Shown here: piece by piece, positions 9,687 to 18,423 of the stretch
Layout: every line of letters begins with the position of its first letter
Numbering within the stretch: the stretch's first letter is position 1
Assembly: GCA_020636445.1 (NCBI GenBank)
Contig: JACJXV010000004.1
Location: forward strand, 80,767-144,766
Direction: 5' to 3'
DNA from: Lewinellaceae bacterium
GTDB taxonomy: Bacteria; Bacteroidota; Bacteroidia; Chitinophagales; Saprospiraceae
Length of the DNA: 64,000 nt
Made by a program: the position numbers and the translations under genes
The notes under the pieces: generated by a model
What the model was told of the DNA's origin: nothing
What the model saw: the letters and a program-made list of their open reading frames with translations, nothing else
Databases searched by the model: none

Positions 9687-9921
9687 AGTTTTACTGGAAT
9701 TTGTAGCTTTGGCACTTGATAATGCCTGACAAAACAAAAATGAGAGATATCCCGGCCCCGTTCAAGGCCTGATATACTTGTAATGTCACCGCCTAAGGGC
9801 AAGAAAAATGCCCTCATTCGTTATCGCAAGTAGTTGGATAACAATTTTTTAAACCAGGATAAGATCTCCATCCCCGGCTTCCACCAATGGCTGTTCGGGT
9901 GTTGAAATAGCTTGTAAACCT

Positions 9922-10356
9922 ATGGCCACATTCACTCGGCACGAGCGCCTCAAAAGCCGCAAAGTAATCAGCCGCCTGTTTCAGGAAGGGCAGTCTTTTG
10001 CGCAGTATCCGCTCCGATTCGTGTGGTTGGTGACTCCTCCGGTAGAAAATGTTCCGCCAGGCAGCCCTTTGCAGTTCACGGTGAGTGTCCCCAAAAAACG
10101 TTTTAAACATGCCGTCGACCGCAACCGGCTCCGGCGCCAGATTCGGGAAGCTTATCGTTTGCATAAAGAAAAGCTATATGCCGCACTTCCTGATACGGGA
10201 AATGCTATTTCCCTGATGGTTATTTACACGGGTGCGGAAGCATTGCCTTACACGATCATCGCCGAAGCGATGTATCAGGCGTTGGGCCGTTTATCCAGAA
10301 AAATGCTGCCGCGCACCGATTCACCGTCAGCACAGGAAAACAATGTGTCTAAATAA
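9922..10356 (+). CDS. rnpA: ribonuclease P protein component
   Basis: Protein cofactor of the RNase P ribozyme, which matures tRNA 5' ends. The 144-residue product starts TFTRHERLKSRKVISRLFQEG and carries the signature VPKKRFKHAVDRNRLRRQIREAYR, the RNA-binding arginine-rich segment. The length is slightly above the usual 115-130 owing to a polar C-terminal tail. Neither rpmH nor yidD/yidC, its classic neighbours in many bacteria, lies beside it, which is common in Bacteroidota. The next gene begins 47 bp downstream and may be cotranscribed. Confidence 0.93.
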   Translation: MATFTRHERLKSRKVISRLFQEGQSFAQYPLRFVWLVTPPVENVPPGSPLQFTVSVPKKRFKHAVDRNRLRRQIREAYRLHKEKLYAALPDTGNAISLMVIYTGAEALPYTIIAEAMYQALGRLSRKMLPRTDSPSAQENNVSK

Positions 10357-10403
10357 CCAACTCTTATTGCCTGATTGGCGTCTTTGAGGTACCTTGAATC
10401 CAG

Positions 10404-10949
10404 ATGAAGAAACCTCGCTTTATGTACCGACATTTACCTTTGATAAGTTTTCTCCTGCTGAGTTTGTCCTTTACAGCTACGCTGCCGGCGCAAACGGTCC
10501 GCGAACAGTACCTGATCCTGGAGAAATTAGGCAGTGCTAAAACCATCCGCATCCCGGCGGGTGCCGAAATCACCTACTCCCTGCGCGATGGCCAGGGCTG
10601 GTATACTGGCGAAATCCAGGGATTCCGGTTTAAGGATAGCCTCCTGGTTATGGCCGACCGCTACGTCAAGGTGAGTGATATAACCGCACTGCGCTATAAC
10701 CGTGCCTGGGTCGTTTCCGTCGGCAAACAATTGATGTACTTTGGAGCTGCCTGGTCGGGGTTTGCCCTGATCGGAACGCTTACCGATGGCAACCCCGATA
10801 CCAACTACCGCCTTTCAGATGCCATTGTTACGGCAGCTGCCGTAACTACCGGACTGGTCCTGCCCCGCGTTTTTCGGTATCGAAAAGTCAAGATGGGAAA
10901 CCGGAACCGCCTGCGCCTGCTGGATCTTCGTATCGATGCCACCCCTTGA
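10404..10949 (+). CDS. small secreted or membrane protein, unknown function
   Basis: Not recognised. The 181-residue product begins with basic residues and a hydrophobic signal (LPLISFLLLSLSFTATLPAQ), so export is likely. The mature part has a beta-rich stretch (IRIPAGAEITYSLRDGQGWYTGEIQGFRFKD...) that resembles small SH3-like or LSM-like barrels, then two short hydrophobic segments (YFGAAWSGFALIGTL and DAIVTAAAVTTGLVL) separated by a polar loop, ending in a basic tail. This pattern suits an envelope protein. It follows rnpA by 47 bp. Codon use looks like that of its neighbours. Confidence 0.75.
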   Translation: MKKPRFMYRHLPLISFLLLSLSFTATLPAQTVREQYLILEKLGSAKTIRIPAGAEITYSLRDGQGWYTGEIQGFRFKDSLLVMADRYVKVSDITALRYNRAWVVSVGKQLMYFGAAWSGFALIGTLTDGNPDTNYRLSDAIVTAAAVTTGLVLPRVFRYRKVKMGNRNRLRLLDLRIDATP

Positions 10950-10984
10950 GGAACAGGTCTCCAGAAGAAATTAGAAATCAGCCC

Positions 10985-11040
10985 CTCGGTCTGAAGACCG
11001 GCCAATACTCCGCCTGGAATCGAAAGATTCCTGCGAACAG
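10985..11040 (-). repeat. dispersed hairpin repeat R2, copy A
   Basis: About 55 bp made of two small hairpins (CGGTCT-GA-AGACCG and GGAATC-GAAA-GATTCC). The same sequence occurs in the opposite orientation at 20306-20360 with about three differences, and a fragment lies near 50571. Confidence 0.8.
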
Positions 11041-11208
11041 TAGCGTGAAAATGCTCAACTTATTTCAGACATTGCCAGGTAAGACCTTCACCGTTAACTA
11101 ATCACCTTATCGGTGTAAATCCGTGTAATCTGTGGTGAAAAAACGCAGCGCATTGATAGCCGCGAAAGAGGCCTCCACTAATCAACTGTTTTAACTTTGC
11201 CAGCCTCA

Positions 11209-11628
11209 CTAAGCCGTGCGGAAATACTCGATCGCCAATTCATAACCCTTCAATCCAAGGCCAACAATAACGCCAACACACTGTGCGGAAAGGTAGGAGT
11301 GGTGGCGATAGGCCTCGCGGGCATGCACATTGGAGATATGCACTTCCACTACCGGCGTTCGGATTGCCGCGATAGCATCAGCCAGGGCAACAGAGGTATG
11401 GGTATACGCCCCGGCATTGAGAACAATTCCATCGTAAGAAAAGCCCACCTCATGGAGTTTGTCAATGAGGTCGCCTTCGTGGTTACTTTGAAAATAATGC
11501 AGCGTTAGGGTGGGGAAATCAACTTGCAAGGCTGCAAAAAAATCTTCGAAGCTTTCACGACCATAAATATCCGGTTCGCGAACACCCAGCAGATTAAGAT
11601 TAGGCCCGTTGATAATGATCAACCGCAT
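11209..11628 (-). CDS. aroQ: type II 3-dehydroquinate dehydratase
   Basis: Catalyses the third step of the shikimate pathway, 3-dehydroquinate to 3-dehydroshikimate, as a small dodecameric type II enzyme. The 139-residue product shows NGPNLNLLGVREPDIYG with the catalytic Arg and Tyr, FQSNHEGDLID, the NAGAYTHTS loop, VEVHISNVHARE and the late GLGLKGYELAI. The start codon follows the recQ stop by one nucleotide, so the two genes form a tight operon read from recQ. No other aro gene is nearby. Confidence 0.96.
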   Translation of the reverse strand: MRLIIINGPNLNLLGVREPDIYGRESFEDFFAALQVDFPTLTLHYFQSNHEGDLIDKLHEVGFSYDGIVLNAGAYTHTSVALADAIAAIRTPVVEVHISNVHAREAYRHHSYLSAQCVGVIVGLGLKGYELAIEYFRTA

Positions 11629-11629
11629 A

Positions 11630-13828
11630 TCAGTTGGCGTATTCAGATAAGAATTTGATGCGAATCAGTTGAATCTCTTCAAGTGTGATATCATCCTCAC
11701 TAAACTCCTTGAAAGCCTCTTCTACATTGTCGGAACTAGCCTCCATGAAATAATCGTAGATATCTTCCCGGGTGCTTTCGTCAATCGTTTCGTCGATGTA
11801 ATAATCGAGGTTGACTTTAGTACCTGAATCGACAATAGCTTCTAGCTCAGCAATAAGTTCTTCCATCGACATGTCGTTGGAATCGGCCAGGTCCTCCAGG
11901 GGCATTTTCCGGTCTATGCCCTGAATAATATTAACTTTTACCCGCGACTTATTGGCAACTTGCTTGACCACAATATCATCTGGCCGATCAATGTCATTTT
12001 CTTCGACGTATTGCGCGATCAACTCCAGAAAAGGCTTGCCATAGCGTATGGCTTTACCCCGGCTAACCCCGACGATCTTAGCCATATCCTCGAGCGTAAT
12101 AGGATATTGCGTTGCCATATCCTCGAGCGATGGATCCTGAAAAATAACAAAGGGAGGAACATTCAGGCGCTTGGATTCCCGCTTGCGCAAGTCTTTGAGC
12201 TGGCGAACCAAAACTTCATCCAATACAGCACCCCGAACGGGCTCATCCGACATATCGGCCGTCTCCTGATCGAAATTATGGTTCAACGGGATTTGGATCG
12301 AGCGAGGTTGTTTGATAAAGGCCAGCCCATCATCCGTTATTTTTAATAACCCGTAGCTCTCAATATCTTTATAAACCAGGTCGTTCAGCAGCGCATGCCG
12401 GAAAACGGAACTCCAGAAATTAGCGTCCCGGTCTTTGCCAATACCAAAGAGGGCTTTTTTATCAAACCCATAGTCCATCAATTCCTTGGTTTGGGTCCCA
12501 AGCATAAAGTCGATCAATACCTTGATACCGAAATTCTGGTCCAAATCGACTACTGCCTGCATCGCCTGCTGCATCTCATTTTGCACTTCGAGCTTTTCTT
12601 TCGGGTGCCGGCAGTTATCACATTTGTCATTGCAATCGCTATCATCGTACTCTTCGCCGAAATAGTGCAGTAAAAACTTGCGGCGGCAGGCCGTCGTCTC
12701 GGCATAAGCCATCACCTCCTGCATCAGCTGAGCACTCATCTCTCGTTCAGCAACGGGCTTATCCCGCAGGAATTTTTCCAACTTGAGAATATCCTTGTAG
12801 GCGTAAAAGGCAACACAACGTCCTTCCAGTCCGTCACGACCCGCCCGGCCCGTTTCCTGGTAATAGTTCTCAATGCTCTTAGGCATATCAAAGTGGATCA
12901 CCATCCGCACGTCGGGCTTGTCAATACCCATGCCGAAGGCGATAGTAGCCACAATGACATCCACGTCCTCCATCAGGAATTCATCCTGGGTTTTGGAACG
13001 CGTTTTAGCATCCAGACCAGCATGGTAAGGCGCAGCCTTGATATCATTAACCACCAGGGTTTTGGCTAGTTCTTCCGCCATTTTGCGGCTCTGCACATAG
13101 ATAATGGCAGATTGACCGGGAATACCTTTGATGAGTTGCACTATCTGGCGGGCCGCCTGATCGGGTTTTCCCTTTGGCCGTACCTCGTAGTAGAGATTCT
13201 CGCGATTAAAGGAAGACATAAAGATGAACTCCCCTCGCATATCGAGGTTCTTGACAATATCCGACTGCACTTTGGGCGTAGCCGTAGCCGTCAGGGCCAC
13301 CAGGGGTACTTCCTGCTGAATTGCATCCAACATGGCGCGGATCCGGCGGTATTCCGGGCGGAAATCATGCCCCCATTCGGAGATACAGTGGGCCTCATCC
13401 ACCGCCACAAAAGACACATTGACTTGTTGGAAGAATTCGATGTTTTCGTCCTTGGTCAGGGTTTCCGGCGCTATAAAGAGCAATTTGGTTTTGCCATCCG
13501 CAATATCCTGCTTAACCAGTTTCATCTGGGCCTTCGTCAGGGAGGAATTCAGGAAATGCGCTACGTCGTCACTCTGGCTGTGCCCCCGAATGGAGTCAAC
13601 CTGGTTTTTCATCAATGCGATGAGCGGAGAAATAACGATCGCTGTTCCTTCCAGCATTAAGGCTGGTAACTGGTAGCACAACGACTTCCCGCCACCCGTA
13701 GGCATGATAACGAATGTGTCCTGGCCTGCCAACACACTGCGGATGATATCTTCTTGATTGCCTTTGAACTTATCAAAGCCAAAATACTGATTCAACGCAC
13801 CATACAAAGCATCCTTCGTTACTGTCAT
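11630..13828 (-). CDS. recQ: ATP-dependent DNA helicase RecQ
   Basis: 3'-5' helicase in recombination and replication-fork repair. The 732-residue product has the superfamily-2 motifs MPTGGGKSLCYQLPALM (Walker A), VDEAHCISEWGHDFRPEYR (DEAH with the aromatic-rich loop), ALTATATP, FNRENLYYEVRPK, AYHAG-type PYHAGLDAKTR and QETGRAGRDG. The zinc-binding RQC part has CRRKFLLHYFGE followed by DCNDKCDNC. A single HRDC-like segment lies near residues 540-610, and the C-terminus is an acidic extension. Length agrees with Bacteroidota RecQ, longer than the 609-residue E. coli enzyme. First gene of the recQ-aroQ operon, divergent from the isomerase gene. Confidence 0.96.
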   Translation of the reverse strand: MTVTKDALYGALNQYFGFDKFKGNQEDIIRSVLAGQDTFVIMPTGGGKSLCYQLPALMLEGTAIVISPLIALMKNQVDSIRGHSQSDDVAHFLNSSLTKAQMKLVKQDIADGKTKLLFIAPETLTKDENIEFFQQVNVSFVAVDEAHCISEWGHDFRPEYRRIRAMLDAIQQEVPLVALTATATPKVQSDIVKNLDMRGEFIFMSSFNRENLYYEVRPKGKPDQAARQIVQLIKGIPGQSAIIYVQSRKMAEELAKTLVVNDIKAAPYHAGLDAKTRSKTQDEFLMEDVDVIVATIAFGMGIDKPDVRMVIHFDMPKSIENYYQETGRAGRDGLEGRCVAFYAYKDILKLEKFLRDKPVAEREMSAQLMQEVMAYAETTACRRKFLLHYFGEEYDDSDCNDKCDNCRHPKEKLEVQNEMQQAMQAVVDLDQNFGIKVLIDFMLGTQTKELMDYGFDKKALFGIGKDRDANFWSSVFRHALLNDLVYKDIESYGLLKITDDGLAFIKQPRSIQIPLNHNFDQETADMSDEPVRGAVLDEVLVRQLKDLRKRESKRLNVPPFVIFQDPSLEDMATQYPITLEDMAKIVGVSRGKAIRYGKPFLELIAQYVEENDIDRPDDIVVKQVANKSRVKVNIIQGIDRKMPLEDLADSNDMSMEELIAELEAIVDSGTKVNLDYYIDETIDESTREDIYDYFMEASSDNVEEAFKEFSEDDITLEEIQLIRIKFLSEYAN

Positions 13829-14005
13829 GCTTTAGATTCCTTTGTTCCAATAGATATAGTTGTATTTTTGCTAGCCGGGTTTGAGGGCCTTTCCTCAAGA
13901 TACATAAAAAGGTGCTGATAACATATCTCTAAGCCTTTTTTTATCAGCAGGTTGTATGTTAAAAACCCGGTTTTCAAAAAGCCACCAAAAATACAAAATA
14001 AAATT

Positions 14006-14980
14006 GTGAATACCGAGGATCTCATCCTGAAAACCGCCACCCGAACGATTGAAATTGAAGCTGAAACAATACGCGGTTTGTTGCCAGGCCTGAATAGTGA
14101 TTTCGTAAATACCGTCCAAATAATATTTGCCGCTAAGGGCCGCGTGGTGGTCACCGGCATTGGAAAAAGTGCGCTAATCGCCCAGAAAATAGTCGCTACC
14201 CTTAATTCCACCGGCACCCCAGCCCTTTTCCTGCATGCGGCAGACGCCATCCACGGTGATCTGGGTATGATTCGTTCTCAGGATGTGGTCATTTGTCTAT
14301 CTAAAAGTGGTGAAACACCGGAAATAAAAGTACTGGTTCCGTTAGTCAAAAACATGGGAAACACCCTCATTGGCATGGTCAGTACGGTGAATTCTTTCCT
14401 GGGCCGACAGGCCAATTATGTGCTGCTAACCCCCATTGAACAAGAAGCCGACCCCAACAACCTGGCCCCCACCGCCAGTACCACCGCCCAGGTTGTGATG
14501 GGCGATGCGCTGGCAACCGCCTTGCTAGCCCTGCGGGGCTTCACCCCCAGTGATTTTGCCCAGTATCATCCTGGAGGTAGCCTCGGTAAACAATTGTATC
14601 TGCGGGTTAGCGACCTTTACACGCTCAATGAAAAACCCTGTGTTAGTCCCGACGACTCCCTGCGGCAGGCTATTCTGGAAATGACCTCCAAACGCCTGGG
14701 TGCTACCGCAGTGGTTGATGACCAGCGTAAAATAGTCGGCGTCATCACAGATGGAGACCTCCGCCGCATGCTCGAACAAAGCACCCCGGATATCCATGCC
14801 CTGAAAGCCCGCGATGTGATGACCCCCAATCCCAAGACCATCGACGCGGAAGCCATGGCCGTCAATGCTCTGCAACTGATGCGCAAGCATAGTATCACCC
14901 AAATCCTGGTAGCCAATGCTGCCGGAGAGTACCTCGGAATTGTACACCTCCATGACCTGATTCGGGAAGGGCTTATTTAG
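14006..14980 (+). CDS. kdsD: KpsF/GutQ-type arabinose-5-phosphate isomerase
   Basis: Converts ribulose-5-phosphate to arabinose-5-phosphate, the first step to KDO for lipopolysaccharide. An N-terminal SIS domain carries VVVTGIGKSALIAQKIVATLNSTGTPALFLHAADAIHGD in pieces and the SKSGETPE phosphate loop; two CBS domains follow (GATAVVDDQRKIVGVITDGDLRR and ITQILVANAAGEYLGIVHLHDL). The GTG at 14006 gives 324 residues and a family-like N-terminus; an in-frame ATG at 13952 would add 18 lysine-rich residues not typical of the family. It is divergent from recQ. Whether it is KdsD proper or a paralogue cannot be told from sequence alone. Confidence 0.88.
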   Translation: MNTEDLILKTATRTIEIEAETIRGLLPGLNSDFVNTVQIIFAAKGRVVVTGIGKSALIAQKIVATLNSTGTPALFLHAADAIHGDLGMIRSQDVVICLSKSGETPEIKVLVPLVKNMGNTLIGMVSTVNSFLGRQANYVLLTPIEQEADPNNLAPTASTTAQVVMGDALATALLALRGFTPSDFAQYHPGGSLGKQLYLRVSDLYTLNEKPCVSPDDSLRQAILEMTSKRLGATAVVDDQRKIVGVITDGDLRRMLEQSTPDIHALKARDVMTPNPKTIDAEAMAVNALQLMRKHSITQILVANAAGEYLGIVHLHDLIREGLI

Positions 14981-15100
14981 GAAATGGGAAATGGGAAATG
15001 AGAAATGGGCCCGCCTGCGCCTGCGGCTTCGGCGGGTAAAAAATGAGAAATGGGAAACTTGCCCCGACTGCATCGGGGTGAGAAATGGGAAATGGGCTAA
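14981..15100. repeat. GAAATGGGAAAT / GCCCGCC-GGCGGG intergenic repeat block
   Basis: Five or more copies of GAAATGGGAAAT-like words alternate with two GC hairpin modules: GCCCGCC...GGCGGGTAAAAAAT (about 15009-15043) and CCCCGA-CTGCA-TCGGGG (about 15062-15078). The long reading frame that runs through it into the next gene is accidental; the real start of that gene is at 15111. Confidence 0.75.
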
Positions 15101-15110
15101 TAATCTTTGG

Positions 15111-16139
15111 ATGCCATGCTTACTTAGTGGGCTTATCCTGCTGAGTGCTTGCCAGCCTCCGAAAGCGGATGTACCACCAACCCGGGCCTTTTATCATTGG
15201 CAGACCAGGTTACAGCTGAGCCAGCCCGAACAGGAATACCTGCAGTCTCTGGGGGTTCAGCGCCTCTACGTGCGCTTTTTCGATGTAGCCTGGGATGCGT
15301 CCCGGCAGGAGGCGGTTCCCCTGGCAACCGCTCAGGTGGATACCATTGGACTGGGGCGGCTGCAAATCGTTCCCACGATATTCATCACCAACGAAACCCT
15401 GCAACAACTTTCGGAAACGGCGGTGGATACGCTCGCCGCTCGCATTAGCCGCCGGATTCAAGAAGTAGGAAGTCCTTTCGGTTGGCAATATCCTGAAATT
15501 CAAATCGATTGCGACTGGACAGCCACTACCCGTCCGCGCTATTTTTCCTTGTTGCAGGCCCTGCGCCGGTATTGGCCCAGTATGCAGACCCAGCTGAGTG
15601 CCACCATTCGCCTCCACCAGATTCGCTACCCCGACCAAACGGGTGTTCCTCCTGTAGACCGGGGTATGTTGATGTGTTATAACGTCGGTACGCTGGAACG
15701 CTGGGACACTGAAAACGCCATTTTCGAAACTGCCACCGCCCAACCCTATCTACAAGGAAAAGCCCGCCAATACGCCCTCCCGCTGGATATAGCACTACCT
15801 GCCTTTCGCTGGGGAGTGCTTTTCCGCAATGGCCAGTTAATCCGGTTGATTAACGATTTAGACCCTGCGGAACTACAGGACACCAGCCGGTTCGTCCCCC
15901 TGACAGCTCACCGCTTTCAGGTGAAAAAAAGTACTTATCTTACGGGATATTACCTGTACCGGGGCGACCTGCTGCGGCTCGAAACAGCCGACACCAGCGA
16001 GTTGGAGGCCGCGACAGCTTTACTTCGCCGTTATTTTGCCGCCGATGCTCCCGGCACCATAGCGGTGTATCACCTCGATAGTGTGTTGACCAAACGTATT
16101 CCTTATGCCTTCCTCGACGGGATTTACAGTGCGTTTTAA
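15111..16139 (+). CDS. lipoprotein of unknown function, TIM-barrel-like motifs
   Basis: Not assigned to a family with certainty. From ATG 15111 the 342-residue product begins with a lipoprotein signal (MPCLLSGLILLSAC, lipobox LSAC). The body contains strand-like segments in the order expected of a TIM barrel: VQRLYVRFFDVAWD, LQIVPTIFITNETL, EIQIDCDWTATTRPRYFSLLQAL, LSATIRLHQIRY, GMLMCYNVG and LPLDIALPAFRWGVLF. The IDCDWT segment resembles the glycosidase-like DUF3142 pattern, which would make it a possible sugar-active lipoprotein; this is inference. It overlaps the next gene by 35 nt, implying translational coupling. Confidence 0.8.
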   Translation: MPCLLSGLILLSACQPPKADVPPTRAFYHWQTRLQLSQPEQEYLQSLGVQRLYVRFFDVAWDASRQEAVPLATAQVDTIGLGRLQIVPTIFITNETLQQLSETAVDTLAARISRRIQEVGSPFGWQYPEIQIDCDWTATTRPRYFSLLQALRRYWPSMQTQLSATIRLHQIRYPDQTGVPPVDRGMLMCYNVGTLERWDTENAIFETATAQPYLQGKARQYALPLDIALPAFRWGVLFRNGQLIRLINDLDPAELQDTSRFVPLTAHRFQVKKSTYLTGYYLYRGDLLRLETADTSELEAATALLRRYFAADAPGTIAVYHLDSVLTKRIPYAFLDGIYSAF

Positions 16140-18387
16140 TCCTTGGGCCGGTAGTGTATTGGTTATGCTGCTCCTGGCAGCCTGGCCGCAAGCGCTCTCC
16201 CAGGGTTGTGGCTTACCCAACCCCAATCGCTTTCAGGGGTATACTTTTATCCAACCGTTCTTCGTCAATCCGAATGCCGGAGCGGCTCCCTTTTTTCTCG
16301 ACTTTGCTTCACTTTATGAACAGTATGGCCGTCAGGAAAAACGCCAGGTGGAAGATAATATTGATGAATGGTACGAGCGCTTTTGCGAATCGGCAACCCT
16401 CGAAGACATCTACTGGGTGGTTTACAAAAGCACCCTCTATGATATGGAAGAAATACGCACTGCCATTGGAGCCAAGCGAAGCTACCTAAGTGCCTATCTC
16501 TCCAAAAACACCTTTGCCCGCCACCTCGTCCGGAATAAATGCGAAGAAACCGCTAATTACCTGGCCTTCGCCAAACGGTGCGAGCCCTATGTACTGGAGG
16601 CAAGCCCCTGGGGCGCTCCGAACACTAACCTACAGGCCATGGATGATTTAATTCGCTATGGTCGCCAGATTTTCCTTACCGTTGAATCGCACTATATTCG
16701 GCTGCGCTACGCCTATCAGCTCATTCGACTCGCCCATTATTCGCGGCAGTATCAGCTTGTCCTGGAATTATATGACTACCTGATGCCCAAGATTGACCAC
16801 GACCCCAGTATTATCCAGTATTGGATTGAGGGGCACTATGCCGGGGCACTGCAGGCCCTGGGCCGCAATGTAGATGCTGCCTATTACTACGCCCGGGTAT
16901 TCCAGCATTGCCCAAGTAAGCGGGAATCAGCTTTTCGTAGTTTCAAGGTAAAAAACGATGAGGAGTGGAACCAGTTATTTCTGCGCTGCGTCGACGACAA
17001 GGAACGCACTACCCTCTATGCCATGCGGGCGCAGATTCGCGATAGTCGTGCGCTGGAAGAAATGCAAAATATCTATGCCCTGGATCCCCGCAGCGATTAC
17101 CTCGAAACGATGATCGTGGCCGAGGTGAAAAAGATTGAAAAGAATTTACTTGGGCTGGAATTTAACGACCACCGGGAAACGAACCTGCGTTACAGCAAGA
17201 TCCCGCAGCCGGGTATCGGGGATTATGTCATCGAGCTACAGGCTTTTGCCCGGAAGGTCGCCGATGACGGGAAAGCACCTCACCTTGACATCTGGCGGAT
17301 TTCCGAAGGGTACCTGCAGTTATTAGCCGGCGACTATTACGCTGCCGGTAAGACACTGGGGCAGGCTGCCGATTTAGTGGACAGCAAAGCACTCCAGGAG
17401 CAACTGCGCATTTTTCAATTGGTGCTCGAAATTGCCGAACTCCGCTTCGTTAACCCACCAATCGAAGACCGCATTGCAGGTATTCGCCTCGATGAGGAAT
17501 TGTACAAGCGTTACCCGCAATTCAAAGACTTTATGGCCGACAAGCTGGAGTGGCTTTACCTCCGCAACAATCAACCCGGCAAGGCCTTTTTGCTGCAACA
17601 CCCCCTGGCAGATCTTAAAGTAAATCCTGAGGATCAGTTTCTCAAGGAGCTGCTCGTTATGAGTGAGCGCGAGCGCCCCAGCCGCCTGGAGCGCGAACTC
17701 ATGCGCACCACCAGTGATAATTTTCGTAATGACATTATCGCCACTCAGGCCACTTTTCTCATGGGCAATGGCGAGCTTCCCGCCGCCCGGGAAACCTGGA
17801 ATAAAATGGATGCCTCCAAATGGGATGAATACGGAGTATCCAATCCTTTTCTCGAACGCATCAACGATTGCGTGCACTGCCCCATCCGCGATACCGCCAA
17901 CTTGCTCAGCCGTCCTGCTATTATCGATCGTTTGATTAAGCTGGAATACGATGCCCTCGCCAACCGCGAAGAAGGAGCCAAGTTTTTTTACCAACTCGGA
18001 CTAGCCTACTACAATATGTCCTATTTTAGTTACGACTGGAATGTACTCGACTTCTTTCGGAGTGGATCCAGCTTGAAGCGACCCCGCAGCAAAACAGATC
18101 CCGATGTGGTGCTCGACCAGCGCTTCTCCCGCAACAACCGGGAATACTTCGACTGCTCGAAAGCTATGGATTACTTTGAACGCGCCCGCCTACTGGCTAA
18201 AGAACCTGAACTCGGTGCCAGCGCCACCTTTATGGCCGCCAAATGTGAGCAAAATCTCTTTTTTGCCTATGGCGGCGTTCGTACCTACCGCTATTTTGAA
18301 TTACTGAAAACGCAGTATGCCGGAACGCGCTTCTACCAGAAGGCCATTAATGAATGTAAATACTTCCGATATTACGCCAGCAAATAA
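16105..18387 (+). CDS. large secreted protein of unknown function
   Basis: Not recognised. The 760-residue product has an N-terminal signal (VLVMLLLAAWPQALSQG) directly followed by a conserved-looking CGLPNPNRFQGY segment. Most of the remainder is helical and rich in Tyr, Leu and Glu, with spaced pairs such as LVLELYDYLMPKIDHDPSIIQYW and GALQALGRNVDAAYYYARVF that look like TPR or Sel1-type helical repeats. A CVHC pair occurs near residue 592. It begins 35 nt inside the lipoprotein gene and ends 36 nt before the Wzi-like barrel gene, so the three probably form one envelope operon. Alternative starts exist at GTG 16132 and ATG 16165, both keeping part of the signal. Confidence 0.8.
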   Translation: MPSSTGFTVRFNPWAGSVLVMLLLAAWPQALSQGCGLPNPNRFQGYTFIQPFFVNPNAGAAPFFLDFASLYEQYGRQEKRQVEDNIDEWYERFCESATLEDIYWVVYKSTLYDMEEIRTAIGAKRSYLSAYLSKNTFARHLVRNKCEETANYLAFAKRCEPYVLEASPWGAPNTNLQAMDDLIRYGRQIFLTVESHYIRLRYAYQLIRLAHYSRQYQLVLELYDYLMPKIDHDPSIIQYWIEGHYAGALQALGRNVDAAYYYARVFQHCPSKRESAFRSFKVKNDEEWNQLFLRCVDDKERTTLYAMRAQIRDSRALEEMQNIYALDPRSDYLETMIVAEVKKIEKNLLGLEFNDHRETNLRYSKIPQPGIGDYVIELQAFARKVADDGKAPHLDIWRISEGYLQLLAGDYYAAGKTLGQAADLVDSKALQEQLRIFQLVLEIAELRFVNPPIEDRIAGIRLDEELYKRYPQFKDFMADKLEWLYLRNNQPGKAFLLQHPLADLKVNPEDQFLKELLVMSERERPSRLERELMRTTSDNFRNDIIATQATFLMGNGELPAARETWNKMDASKWDEYGVSNPFLERINDCVHCPIRDTANLLSRPAIIDRLIKLEYDALANREEGAKFFYQLGLAYYNMSYFSYDWNVLDFFRSGSSLKRPRSKTDPDVVLDQRFSRNNREYFDCSKAMDYFERARLLAKEPELGASATFMAAKCEQNLFFAYGGVRTYRYFELLKTQYAGTRFYQKAINECKYFRYYASK

Positions 18388-18423
18388 CGGGGGTTATTAC
18401 CCGTGACTCGTAACAGGCAGTAA

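Noticed and set aside
11197..11508. Plus-strand frame over aroQ
   Set aside because: Shadow of aroQ, which has complete catalytic motifs.
14991..15110. Forty-residue N-terminal extension of the lipoprotein gene
   Set aside because: It translates the GAAATGGG repeat block (NEKW... words); a proper lipoprotein signal starts at 15111.
17374..17994. 206-codon minus-strand frame opposite the 760-residue secreted protein gene
   Set aside because: Shadow frame; the plus-strand protein has a signal peptide and continuous helical pattern.
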